Shown here: one piece after another, positions 30,201-40,830 of the stretch
How the letters are laid out: each line of letters begins with the position of its first letter
Position numbering within the stretch: the first letter of the stretch is position 1
DNA from: Brachypterus glaber
Taxonomy: Eukaryota; Arthropoda; Insecta; Coleoptera; Kateretidae
Assembly (NCBI GenBank): GCA_958510825.1
Contig: OY294047.1
Location: forward strand, 2,604,001-2,668,000
Direction: 5' to 3'
Length of the DNA stretch: 64,000 nt
Made by a program: the position numbers and the translations under genes
The notes under the pieces: generated by a model
The model's database searches: none
What the model was told of the DNA's origin: nothing
What the model saw: only the letters and a program-made list of their open reading frames with translations

Positions 30201-33200
30201 TAATAAAAAAAAAAGCTGAAATTTTGCATACACCTCTGTATCGGTTTTTAAACACTGGATAGCAGAAGCGGATGATATTTGGTAAAAATTCCGTCACCCA
30301 ATTTTTCTATTAAAATAGTATTTTTTTAATGGTGTAGGTATACCTACATAAAAAATAAGAACCGTGAGAAAACATGACGTAAATTTATATATTTACATAA
30401 CTAAAGTCCGTAAAATATGAAAATATTTTTTTATTTTTTTGGTGCAAAAAGTCCAAACTTTTTTTAGTGTACAATTTTATTTAGGGTGCAACCTAGGGGT
30501 AAATTTCCTCGAAATCTTCAAAATTACCTAAAAAAAGTATCCACCCTAGTAACGTTTTTGGTGACACAAAATGTTCCTTCCTCTTAATTGCATTTTTTTT
30601 TTGAAAACGGTTGCTCCTACAGTGTTACACTCAGGGACACTATAATATAGTGTATATTATGACATTTTTTATGTATTTTTACTCAAGGAATCCATATTTT
30701 TTACAAAAAATTAAAAAAAAGTACACATAAAAAAGTTTGGGGCAAAAATATGTTAAGGCTAATACATTTTCCGTCTAGGGACGCGTCTGGATAAATTTAA
30801 AAAAAAATAAATTAACATAAATTTATTGCCCTTATTGATACTAGTATACAGGCAAAAGCTCGTCGCTCTAGCTTAAAGTGTACCAGAGTTTTTAATTAAA
30901 AACCTTTTTTTTATTACAATTTTAAAGGGCCGTAGCTCCCTCAGGGTTCATTTACGGACCAACCTTTATGGGAACCTTTTTTGATCTTTTTGGATGCAAA
31001 ATCACCTCTTCAATTTTGGCATGCCAGTTATTGATCACCCTGTATAACTATAGTTATGCGAGCCTCTAGAGTTCAGAGTCTGGACGCCGCTTAATGCAAA
31101 ATTTCAACTGTTTCCCATAACTATTTTAATTTTTACTTTACTGACCATTATTTCGGCAAAAGAGTAATATCGGGCATTCCAGAGTAGCAGCAAAGTTAAA
31201 CGCTGCGTGGGCGTCTCCTTCAGAAGCAGCACCATCACCAAAGTAGCAGCAGACTACTCGGTTTTTGCCTTTCAAGACATATGCCGCACCCACGGCCTGT
31301 GGCAGTTGTGTGGTTAACGGGCTTGAGATTGTTACGAAGTTTAGTTCTTTGCTTCCGTAATGAACTGGCATTTGACGGCCTTTGCCTAGAAGAAAGATTT
31401 TTTTTTTTTTCGTTTATAATGATCATGATCAGCTGCAACTCGTTTTTTTTTTGAGACATAGTTGTTGTCTACAAAAAAATCAAAGCCTAAAAAAAATCTT
31501 TTTGTCGTGGACTGGTTCTCTTTCTACAAAGCTTTAAGCCACAAATAGCGGATTTAAAATATCTTTATTTGCTTATTTTTTATAGGCCAACAAACATTGG
31601 TTTGTTGGTCGACCGTTGAGCCTACATACTGAGGAGACATCATCCGCCATAAGGCGGCATATAACGGGCCAATGTTGGCAAAACTGCATTGGTCCTACAT
31701 TGGCCGCCCGAAGGCCGATTTAAAGCCAACGATAATTTCGATCGTAAAATCGTACATTTTATTTTTATTATTTTTTTTTATTTTATTTATTTATTTTACG
31801 GGTAAACCCAATTTACATATAAATTACAAATTTAGAAACTAGAAAACAGTTTATACAGTGCGTGCATTAAGTCTGGAATCACCCGATTAACTTTTTAGTT
31901 ACAAGTAAAACACAAAAACCCTCGGATAGGTCGATTTTTATTTTTAATTTTGCAAATTATGGTGTAATAAAAGTTATTAAAATTTGCACCCCCTTGCACC
32001 CTCACCCCCCAACTTTTTTTTTTTTAAATAGCAACCTACCCCTTGTGACACTTCGTTGGAAAGGTAATTTAATAAGCTTTCCAACGGTGTATAATAAAGC
32101 CTAATTTGGTAAAGGGCTAATGATAAAATGCACAATTTAGTTTATTATAAAGACATGTAAAGTATAACTTTAGTTCACTATAAATGTTCAAATTGATGTC
32201 CTTCAGCTCTTTGACAGCACAGAACACCCAGTTTGACAGTGGACAGTAAATAAACGGGATTAAAATCGATTAAATAGTAAACATAAAATTGGTCAATAAA
32301 AAGAAAAAAAATTGCATTTTTCAACAGGGTATAAAATTTATTATTCCATGAATCTATTTTCTAATCATCGTACAGAGTGATATTGGTAGACTGACAGTTT
32401 CGGGCTTCTGGCCCTCTACAGTACCAAGAGTCAACTCTGCACGCTGATTAAGAAAACGTTTTTAGACTTTACTCGCAAAAGGAATATAGCCATTAGATTG
32501 ATGTAGACTTGTGCGCCATCTATTTCTAGATGTAGACAACTACTCATACCTCTCCTAATCTGGAGACTTTGAATGGTAGCAAGTTGAAGACTTGTGTGTC
32601 TCAAGCACATAGTACCACTAACGGGTGGTTAGACGTAGAATTCGTAAGGGTATAAAATATTACAATAAGTTTAAAACAACCTTATTTAGATTCTCAGGAA
32701 GGTGGGAAGTAGGAAATAGGGCAACAATTACCATATTATGCGTAATATTTCACACAAACAATGTTTAAATAAAACATGCGTTTTTTCATAGACCCTTTAA
32801 CAAATTAGGCTTTATCATACACTGTTGGAAAGCTTATTAAATTACCTTTCCAATGATGTATCACAAGGGGTAGATTGCTATTTGAAAAAAAAAAGTTGGG
32901 GGGTGAGGGTGCAAGGGGGTGCCAATTTTGATAACTTTTTTTAGACCAAAATTTGCAGAATTAAAAATATAAATCGACCTGTCTGAGGATTTTTGTATTT
33001 TACTTGTAACTAAAAAGTTATTCGGGTGATTCCAGACTTAATGCACGCACTGTATAATATCATAATAATATCTTAAAGTAAACAGATGAATATAGTAATA
33101 TTAAACAAATATATGTTGTCTTAAAGTATTTTCAAAGCTATTGTTTAAAAGCCTTGTAGAGCTAAAAAGTATTCGAGATCTAGTTTGAGACTGTGGCACA

Positions 33201-35486
33201 TGAAAGTTAATAAGGGATAATAATAGCGGGCAGTTAATATAGTTATTCAAGACTTTAAATAAAATTAAGACATCGTTAAATATTCTACGATTATTTAGTG
33301 TTTGCATCCCTAAATGTTCCCTAACAGGAGAGATATCATACTCATTACGTGGTATATTGGCCAACCTAAGGCCGAAGTCTTATAAACCAACGTACGTTGG
33401 CCAATGATAAATTTGAAAATTTAAAAATTTTTCGTTGGCCTTCGGGCGGCCAATGTAGGGCAAATGCAGTTTTGCCAACATTGGCCCGTCGTATGCGGCC
33501 GTAGGGCGGCTGATCTCTCCTCAGAATGTAGGCCCAATGTGGTTTGCCAACATTGGCTCAATGTAGGAAACATTGGCACGCCAATGTATGGCAGACGGAA
33601 GGCCAACGAACCAATGTTTGCTGGGAGGCTTCTAAATTTAAAAAAGTTTTTTTCGCAAGTTTTTGTCGTGCTGATCCCACGTAAGATTTTTGGATGGGGT
33701 AATGCCTATTATAGGCACTACCCTATAATAGGGTAAATATTTGACATTCCCTGGTTTTATCTTGGTCATTTATGGGTGTGGGTAGTCATTTTTTCCTCAA
33801 ATTAACTTACCTTTATCCCCCACATTCCCATAACACTGATCAACAAACTGCTGCAGAGTAAACCCCCTCCACATTAGCACCCCAGCTTCCCTATATTGTG
33901 CATAAACCACGTCACTAATATCCAAAGCAGCGGCGCTCCCTATATGAGACGCCTCTTCTCCGTAGTTTGTCATATAAAAAGATATTCTACCCTGTCGCTG
34001 AGACTCATACAAAATCTTGTCCATTACGTTCAGCAAAGTCATATCTTTGTACATTTTTAATAGGGTTGTATCGGGTAAATTAGGATTTTGTTTTTCGTCT
34101 ATAATGTTGCCCTTTCGGTCCATCACCCTGTATACGGGTATGGGGGCGTACGAGTCTTTGTGGGTGAATTCGAGGGTTTCCGTCCATGTTGTTTTTGCTC
34201 CTGGAAATATTGGGCCGGTGCTGCATGATTTCTAAAAAGGATATTTTTTTTCTAAAAAAGCCGCATCTTGAATTATAAATGAAATTTTAATACACACATA
34301 AGTACATATATTAACAATTTATGTATGTATGATAATAAATTATGTATTAAATTCTGCATACCAAATTTCAAGTCTTTAGCTCAAAGCGTTCTTAAGTTAT
34401 CGTGGACCGGCAGTCATTTTTTTCGTTGCTTATTTTAACATTTCTCGATGTTTTAAGAAAAAAGATGATTGAGATTTTTTTTTCCATCACAATACTTTAT
34501 AAAAGTTACACATTTTTGAAAATTTGGTAATTTTTTTTTTCAACTATAAATTTTTTAGAAGACCTTTCATGTGATGCCCAATTCGATATAGGTAAGGTGA
34601 AAACCGTATAAAAAAATTTTCAAAATTTTATTTTTTTGTCAAAAAATATATTCTTAAAAAATTTACTTGTGTCGAATATTCTTTAAAAAATTACTTGTAT
34701 CATATGTCATAGTCCTAGGGTATATAAGACTATATCGTATAGTTCCTAACATACAGTGCGGTCCAAAAGTCACCCCCCCCCCTTTTTAACTTTTGAACGA
34801 GTTGAGATATCGACTTCAAATTTAGAACTCTTAAATAAGACAACTTTTTTCAATTTTTTGTGCTAAAACATACGAGTTTTTTTTATAAATTTTTATTTAT
34901 GTCAACTAAAATTAGTTTAAAAGTATAATTAACATTTTTTTATGATGATATTAGGCATTTTTAAAAAATTATTTGTTTTTTTTTATAGGAAACTTGATAT
35001 TAATATCCATTTTCAACCCAATTTTAAACCCGAAAATTTTTTTTTATTTAAAAATATGGAGTTAAATGGAGAATTTTATGAGCTTTAAAATGATGTATTA
35101 CACGACCCCCTTTCCATTTAAAAAAATGTGCCCCCATGCCCCCCTGCCCACATTTTAAGAGCTGAAAGTATTAAATATATGCTAAAAGATAGTTTAAGTT
35201 GTTTATTTAAAAGTTCCAAATTTGAAGTCGATATCTCAACTGGTTCAAAAGTTAAGAGGGGGGGTGACTTTTGGACCGCTCTGTATGTAAACGTTACGTA
35301 CGACAGACAGACGGACGCACAGACAGAAGGACTGACGGGCAACCGAGTAATCCTAAAAGAGTAGTCGCAATATATTCACTTTAAGTGATTTTAATATAAT
35401 ATATTAAAAATGTAGCTTACCTTAATTTGAAAACTATGTTGAATAGTTCTTTTGAGTAAGTACCTAAAACTTTGATTTAGCGACAT
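27160..35486 (-). CDS. BCKDHA: Branched-chain 2-oxoacid dehydrogenase E1 subunit alpha, mitochondrial (complete)
   Basis: Joined exons (minus strand): 35486-35421, 34231-33811, 31385-31146, 30169-29977, 28437-28171, 27235-27160. Total 1263 nt, 420 residues plus TAA; human is 445. With E1 beta it forms the ThDP-dependent E1 that decarboxylates the 2-oxoacids of Leu, Ile and Val in the mitochondrial matrix and acylates the E2 lipoyl domain. The start [19 protein letters not shown] lacks acidic residues and is Arg/Lys-rich, a typical import presequence. Landmarks: [32 protein letters not shown], the ThDP motif [11 protein letters not shown]...CRNNGYAIS, and the phospho-loop [15 protein letters not shown] (His311, then Ser312, the expected BCKD-kinase site). 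The C-terminus [10 protein letters not shown] parallels human EHYPLDHFDK. Position 310 is Asp where human has His. Confidence 0.97.
27410..28150 (+). repeat. Family D element(s), copy 2 (BCKDHA intron 5)
   Basis: CAAAATTGCCAAAAAACGTC, GTCCGTCCGTCCGTCTGTCC, GATAACTCAAGAACGAATAA, then CACAGCGCCTGCGCTAGAAT at 27988. Probably one element with a second partial copy. Confidence 0.6.
28171..28437 (-). CDS. BCKDHA: BCKDHA exon 5 (phosphorylation loop)
   Basis: 267 nt. Encodes [20 protein letters not shown], then [20 protein letters not shown] and [20 protein letters not shown]. Donor CGT/GTAAGA. It contains the Ser of the regulatory site and the preceding catalytic His. Confidence 0.94.
28516..28690. 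repeat. CAGGGTG family fragment (BCKDHA intron 4)
   Basis: Starts ACAGGGTGTCCCAGAACTCG, like the left ends at 47913 and 53065; cut short. Confidence 0.55.
28834..29494 (+). repeat. Family C element, copy 2 (BCKDHA intron 4)
   Basis: Starts CATCGGCACTTAAGTGCTAC, ends GCAACGTTTCATCTAG. Same order of blocks as the other three copies. Confidence 0.85.
29495..29976. other. Rest of BCKDHA intron 4
   Basis: AT-rich; GATAACTCAAGAACCATAG near 29702 recalls family D. A 40-bp piece at 29926-29967 repeats 28700-28742. Confidence 0.45.
29977..30169 (-). CDS. BCKDHA: BCKDHA exon 4
   Basis: 193 nt. Encodes [40 protein letters not shown] and the EAMTYR end. Acceptor GCACTAG, donor CAG/GTAGAA. No long open frame marks it; it was found by homology and phase. 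Confidence 0.94.
30520..31046. repeat. CAGGGTG family fragment (BCKDHA intron 3)
   Basis: Contains AAAAAAGTTTGGGGCAAAAA, GCTCGTCGCTCTAGCTTAAA, GGCCGTAGCTCCCTCAGGG and ends GGCATGCCAGTTATTGATCACCCTGTATAA, as at 53065-53800. Confidence 0.65.
31146..31385 (-). CDS. BCKDHA: BCKDHA exon 3 (ThDP/Mg binding motif)
   Basis: 240 nt. Encodes [40 protein letters not shown] and the ThDP motif [20 protein letters not shown] up to CRNNG. The donor is G/GTCAGT, a less common GTNAGT site fixed by the codon needed at the junction (GGC TAC). Confidence 0.95.
31856..33052. mobile_element. Non-autonomous TIR element, 1.2 kb (Tc1/mariner-like ends)
   Basis: Ends CAGTGCGTGCATTAAGTCTG and CAGACTTAATGCACGCACTG, flanked by TATA on both sides, which fits a TA target. 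TIRs extend about 250 bp each. No transposase frame. Inserted in LINE-derived sequence. Confidence 0.75.
33101..33364 (-). pseudogene. LINE reverse-transcriptase C-terminal fragment
   Basis: Minus strand reads [40 protein letters not shown], the typical tail of jockey/CR1-like ORF2 (RRxxxDxxFLYKxxN..CPxLL). Open only for 87 codons. The downstream poly-T at 31765-31800 may be its 3' tail. Confidence 0.65.
33811..34231 (-). CDS. BCKDHA: BCKDHA exon 2
   Basis: 421 nt. Encodes [52 protein letters not shown] and the [13 protein letters not shown] segment. Acceptor TTTTTAG, donor AAG/GTAAGT. Strong family match throughout. Confidence 0.96.
34754..35284. mobile_element. TIR MITE, about 530 bp (BCKDHA intron 1)
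   Basis: Ends CAGTGCGGTCCAAAAGTCAC and GTGACTTTTGGACCGCTCTG between TA dinucleotides. Subterminal GAGTTGAGATATCGACTTCA / GAAGTCGATATCTCAACTGG. A diverged right end recurs at 54125-54186. Confidence 0.75.
35421..35486 (-). CDS. BCKDHA: BCKDHA exon 1 (mitochondrial presequence)
   Basis: 66 nt encoding 22 residues, [20 protein letters not shown] and IK, with four basic and no acidic residues. Donor AAG/GTAAGC. It joins in phase 0 to [13 protein letters not shown] of exon 2. Chosen as the start because it is the nearest upstream ATG exon with a presequence; an alternative first exon cannot be excluded. Confidence 0.82.
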
Positions 35487-36049
35487 ATTTTTTATTTAAT
35501 ACTGCTTGACAGCCACATTAAAACATATTCCAAGTTATGATAATATCGTGCTAGTTAAACTTGTATTGTTTTTGTTGACCTTCCAAATATAAACATTCCT
35601 CTTATCATAAAAAGATTGACAAATACAAAATATATGTTGTAGGATTATCTGTTTTGATATATATTACATATTTTTATGAAAACAGCACTGCCTGCATTTC
35701 TTGCAGTTAATTAACTAACCTAGATTACAGACGGTTGAGTGAATAACTTGTTTTAATACTATATGAGAAGCATACAATCAAAATTCAGTAACCTTCAGTT
35801 ATAAAAATATACAGTAATTAAAGGGCTGTCCGTAAATTCCTAAATGTTATTTGGGTATATACCAGGTGTTTCAGGAAGGTGGTTCACCCCCCTTAACTTT
35901 TTTATGTAGGATTTTGAAATTTGCAGAAGCTGAATTGTGTATAATTTAAGATTTTTTGACATAGTTAGAATTTTTAGAAAGCATTAGATAACGATAAATT
36001 TTGCTTTTATCTTCTCAAAAAAAGGCAAAATTAGTTTTTTTTTATTATT
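35487..36049. other. BCKDHA upstream region
   Basis: Should hold the BCKDHA promoter and 5' UTR. No TATA box or initiator could be assigned. A piece at 35870-35950 (CAGGTGTTTCAGGAAGGTGG) looks like a repeat end. Confidence 0.4.
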
Positions 36050-36735
36050 ACATCGGCACTTAGTGCTACTAAGAGTGCCGATGTATTAAAATCTTCGCCG
36101 AAAAGTCAAAATCTTTGACCACGTTTTTTTCACATTTCTCGACGTTTTATACCATTCTGAGTCGAAATCAGTAAAAAAATTTTTTGCGTCCGTCTGTCTG
36201 TCTGGGTGTAAAGTCTCTAACTCCATTTCTACGTGAGATATCGACTTGCGGCTTTTTGCATATTGTTTCTTATCGTATTCTGAAGAGCTGATTAGATTTT
36301 GGGGGTAAACGATTGGGGGTAAGGGGGTAAAAATAGGGTAAAACTCCTATTTTTAGCGTTTTTTGTTTATAATTAAGGCAATTATTATTGTATTTGGTTA
36401 ATTTAGCACTTATATAAAAGATAATTTTAAATTGGTCAAAAAATGTTATAAACAACGTTTTCATAAAACGCATTGTTTTCGAGATATTGGCGTTTAAAGC
36501 AGTAAAAGGTTTTTTAGCATATCTCACATATTTATAACCAGATTTTAAAAAAATATATTTTAAATAAAAGCTATTTTTATAATGTTATATACAGTTTTTT
36601 GCTAGAATATAATATTTTAAAGATACAGAATTTAAAATCAAACAAAACACCTAGTTTGAAATTTGCAAACTAGATGGCTCTAGTGTACAATAGTGCCGAT
36701 GTCTTGACAGGGTGCTTGCAACGTTTCATCTAGTT
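36050..36735 (+). repeat. Family C element, copy 3 (intergenic)
   Basis: Starts CATCGGCACTTAGTGCTACT, ends GCAACGTTTCATCTAG. Confidence 0.85.
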
Positions 36736-36894
36736 TAGGTAATGTAAATTACTGATGAGCAAAAAAGTTCGGTGAAATTGTACGCTTTATCATTTGAGAT
36801 TATTAATTTAAGTGTATAAAATTTTATTTAAATAAGTTAGATATGGTTAAACTTAATAAATTAATTTTCTATTCAGAATCGAATTTAAATAGTG

Positions 36895-37600
36895 TTTTAT
36901 TTCTTATGCTCTTCACAGTACCACGTGCTAGAGGAGTATTATACGATGGTTTTTAATTTTCCAAAATTGTAATTTTGGTCCGTCTGTTTGTGTGTGTGTT
37001 ACATTTTCTGTAATTCAATAACTGAATATCGATTCAATAACTGAATATCGATATGAAAATTTCAGGAAAAATCAAATCCTATAAGGTGGATGTTATAGGG
37101 ACCCCTATTAGGGGGGGGTAACTTTTCAAAAAATATATAAAAACATCAAAATATCGATAAAATAATTTTCAGACAATATTATTTTGATTGATGAGAAATG
37201 TTCATACTTTTGAAAAAAAAATATTTTTTTTTGAAAAAAAAAAAATAAATTTAAAAACATTTTGAAAAGGATGTGTTTTTCAATTTTTTTTTAAGTTTTA
37301 CCCCCAATAACCTTTTGTTTTCGGGGGGATTATCTTCAAAAACAATAGGGATTTCGAGTCGAGCGGATAATTTTTGATCCAAGAATTTTTTCTAGGACGT
37401 TTTTTGGCGTTTTTGGGAAATTCGAAACTACCGTATAATACTATTCTAGCGCATAGGCGCTGTGAATAGTATGTTAACGTGCGTGCTCGATCGGTTAAAC
37501 GGAATCATACTTTGAAAAGTAAATCGATTGAAAATCAATATATTATACACTGTAAAGAGTATATTACGGAATGCGAAGCAATACATATCTCCCTGGCTTC
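36895..37600 (+). repeat. Family D element, copy 3
   Basis: GGTCCGTCTGTTTGTGTGTG, GGGGGGATTATCTTCAAAAA, CTATTCTAGCGCATAGGCGC TGTGAATAGT near 37440. Contains a short local duplication (ATTCAATAACTGAATATCGA twice at 37015-37050). Confidence 0.6.
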
Positions 37601-37675
37601 TTTTATTGTTAACCTTGAATTTAAATAATTTATCAGCAGTAGTCGGCGTAAACTCAGTTATGACTCATCAACGAT

Positions 37676-38800
37676 GAAAATAAACACAGAAACATAGGCT
37701 TACGGACAATTTTGCCGAATTATGAGGGAAATTTTTATAAAGGTAACTAAATCGAAACATTTGACGACTTATTTGTTACACACAACAATATTGACTATAC
37801 ATATGTATATATATCGGTGTTTTTCAAAGAAAAAACCGACATTCGATTTTTATCTTTTAACAATACGAAAGTTTTTAATTTTTATTTATCAATAACTTTT
37901 TTCCCACTTGTTTAAATTAAATCGTTAAAAAAATCAAGATAAAAAGAAATAAAAATGTAAATATTTAAAACCTTGCGTCAACGCTAGAGTCGACGCGGCG
38001 CCTATGCGAGTACTGGAAATTCGGCGAGTACTGTTCATGAGATAATGATAAATCATTTTGGAGTGTTACGCCCATGTTAATGGTATAGGAAAATAGAGTT
38101 ACAGGGGGGGGGGTAGGGGTCCAAAATGATCAAAATTTGCGTTACTTAATACTTGAACGTTCCTTTGGTATTTTACGCACAAGCGAAAAGTGTGTCAAAG
38201 ACGAAATATTAGTTTGGCAATACACCAAACGAAAATAAACACAGAAACATAGGCTTACGGACAATTTTGCCGAATTATGAGGGAAATTTTTATAAAGGTA
38301 ACTAAATCGAAACATTTGACGACTTATTTGTTACACACAACAATATTGACTATACATATTAACTATACATATGTATATATATCGGTGTTTTTCAAAGAAA
38401 AAACCGACATTCGATTTTTATCTTTTAACAATACGAAAGTTTTTAATTTTTATTTATCAATAACTTTTTTCCCACCTTACTTGTTTAAATTAAATCGTTA
38501 AAAAAATCAAGATAAAAAGAAATAAAAATGTAAATATTTAAAACCTTGCGTCAACGTTAGAGTCGACGCGGCGCCTATGCGAGTACTGGAAATTCGGCGA
38601 GTACTGTTCATGAGATAATGATAAATCATTTTGGAGTGTTACGCCCATGTTAATGGTAAAGGAAAATAGAGTAACAGGGGGGGGGGTAGGGGTCCAAAAT
38701 GATCAAAATTTGCGTTACTTAATACTTGAACGTTCCTTTGGTATTTTACGCACAAGCGAAAAGTGTGTCAAAGACGGAATCTTAGTTTGGCAATACACCG
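37676..38800. repeat. Tandem duplication, two units of about 555 bp
   Basis: Unit 1 about 37676-38230, unit 2 about 38231-38800, both starting GAAAATAAACACAGAAACAT and ending TTAGTTTGGCAATACACC. They differ by a few bases and a 13-bp insertion (ATTAACTATACAT) in unit 2. Confidence 0.9.
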
Positions 38801-38846
38801 AGATTCAGTGACCGAGTGCGTAAAACACAAATGTGTAAACATGATA

Positions 38847-39606
38847 CCCAGGTAGCAAGGGATGTTATATTACAAGAAATTAACATCACTTTTGGGTGTA
38901 TTTTTAAACTAAATCATAACATCACATAGTATTGAAAAATAACATGTATTTAACATCACATTTGCAACGTAACACGTGTGACGTGACAACCATGTTATTT
39001 AATAACAAATATTTAGCAACGCTGTGAATATATCGCATGTCACATTAACGTGGCTTTCACGTGAATGTCATGTTATTTTGCTTCTCACCGACGTTAGAAG
39101 CAAAAAAATCTATATAAGATGATGTTGATAGAGTAAATTATTATAAGGAAATTGTATACACATTATACGATTTCCAATGGATAGGGGGCTCTGCCGGGCT
39201 TCTCAAGATCACGGACACGGATTAATTAATATATTCTCCGATTAATCTGCAATTTCGTATTTAGAATCTATCCGTTTCAATTACTGATTGATTTTAAATC
39301 CCATTTTTTTTATAGGCTTATAGCGTTTTTAATGGTTTTATTTAGAAAAAGCTAATATCCTAGGATATTATTTAAATATTAAAGTACCAGTAACGGCATC
39401 TATAAGATATTAGATATAACAGGAATGTGGATTTATGATGTCACAAACACGTTATTTTCGGGATATCATTGTGTGATGTTATTAGGGGCGGACTTAGGAC
39501 ATCCCCACCATGCTACATTCTTGTTAAGTGAGACTACAATCTTAACATCACATGTCACATATTAACGTGGCTTTCACGTGAATGTCATGTTATTTTGCTA
39601 CCTGGG
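38847..39606. mobile_element. TIR element, 760 bp (CCCAGGTAGC ends)
   Basis: Ends CCCAGGTAGCAA and TTGCTACCTGGG with TA on each side. Repeated inner motif CACGTGAATGTCATGTTATT occurs near both ends (39059, 39574). No transposase. Confidence 0.75.
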
Positions 39607-40224
39607 TATGTTTATATATTTTTTTTATTCTAGAAATTGGTTACTACTTCTAGTGGTGGAAAATGTTGTGTAGCCATGTAAATATTTTCATTCTTAAGAC
39701 TTAAAACATAAAAAATATAAATCAAAAATAAGAAATAAAATACTTTTTTTAAAGTTAAAGCAATATATTCACAAAAATGAATGACATTTTTCGACAAGAC
39801 AATATAAATGGTTAAACTAACGATTTTATAGTTAAACTAACAATTTTACATTTAAACTAAAAACTAACATGCAACACATCTAAGTGTTGATTATTGTAGA
39901 ATTATGAATATAAACATTATACAAAACTACTGATTTACTATGTTTTTTTGTTATTTAATGGTCTATATATACATAAGGGGTACAAGTTATGGCAATTTTT
40001 CCAGGATTATACTGAATTTTTAATATTACATTAAAAACCCTAATAAATTTTGATGGCTGGTATAGCAAACACGTAATTAAAAAATATAATAAATATAATT
40101 AAAAAAAAATAAATGCGTTTATATAGAGCAAGTTTTTAACTAAGAAACTGTATTATCGACTTAAATAAAAAGTAAATAAAGGGATATTTATGCAGAAATT
40201 TAACTAAGCCTGTAACCGATAAAA

Positions 40225-40830
40225 TTAAGGGGCCTTTCTAACTTCAAATTTTAAAAAAATTTTGTTTGGACTTTATCATTGTGAAATTTTTTAGTTATGT
40301 TTATTTATATTTAAAGAACACAAACAATTTTTTAGATTTTTAAAGTGCCATTTTTTTCCATAATTTTTTTTTGAAAAAAACATCAAAAAATGGTGGTCGC
40401 CATAATTCCGGCCGTTTGGATCGACTGAAAAAAAAAACGGGATATTATTCAGTATTGAAGTCGCTTTAACCCTATCTAGAAGAAATTTTTTTGACCAAAA
40501 AATAACAAACTGGCGGGCGTTTTTCAAAAAAATTTAAATAATTTTCAAGAAAAACGTCTACCATTTTGTTATTTTTTGGCCTTTTTTTTCTTCTAGATAG
40601 GGCTATAGCGAATTCAATACTGAATATCACGTTTTTTTTTTTAGTCGATCCTAACGGCCGGAATCATGGCGACAACCGTCTTTTGAGGTTAATTATGGTT
40701 ATGGCAAAAAATGGCACTTTAAAAATCTAAATAAAAAAATTGTATTCTTTAAATAAACATACCTACAAAATTTCACAATGATATCTTTTTTCTATCTATA
40801 TAAAAAAAAGGTCAAAAGACCCCTTAAAGA
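40225..40830. repeat. Near-palindromic element, arms about 290 bp
   Basis: AAAGTGCCATTTTTT...GAATTCCGGCCGTTTGGATCGACT-like left arm (ATTCCGGCCGTTTGGATCGA) mirrors TCGATCCTAACGGCCGGAAT; TCTAGAAGAAA / TTCTTCTAGATAGGG centre. Relic of the same family at 54230-54560. Confidence 0.7.

Larger units (their letters stand above)
31585..33626. repeat. Composite nested insertion in BCKDHA intron 2
   Basis: Outer arms 31585-31740 and 33366-33626 are inverted relatives built from CCAATGTTGGC / GCCAACATTGG units (for example GGCCAACAAACATTGGTTTG and CCAACGAACCAATGTTTG). They enclose a LINE 3' fragment (33364-31750), which encloses a TIR element (31856-33052). Confidence 0.65.

Noticed and set aside
33464..33736. 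90-codon frame with repeated CQHWP/NVGNIG text
   Set aside because: Produced by the CCAATGTTGGC repeat units of the outer nested element.
37676..38800. CRISPR-like or gene duplication
   Set aside because: Only two long units, no spacers, no coding content; a simple tandem duplication.
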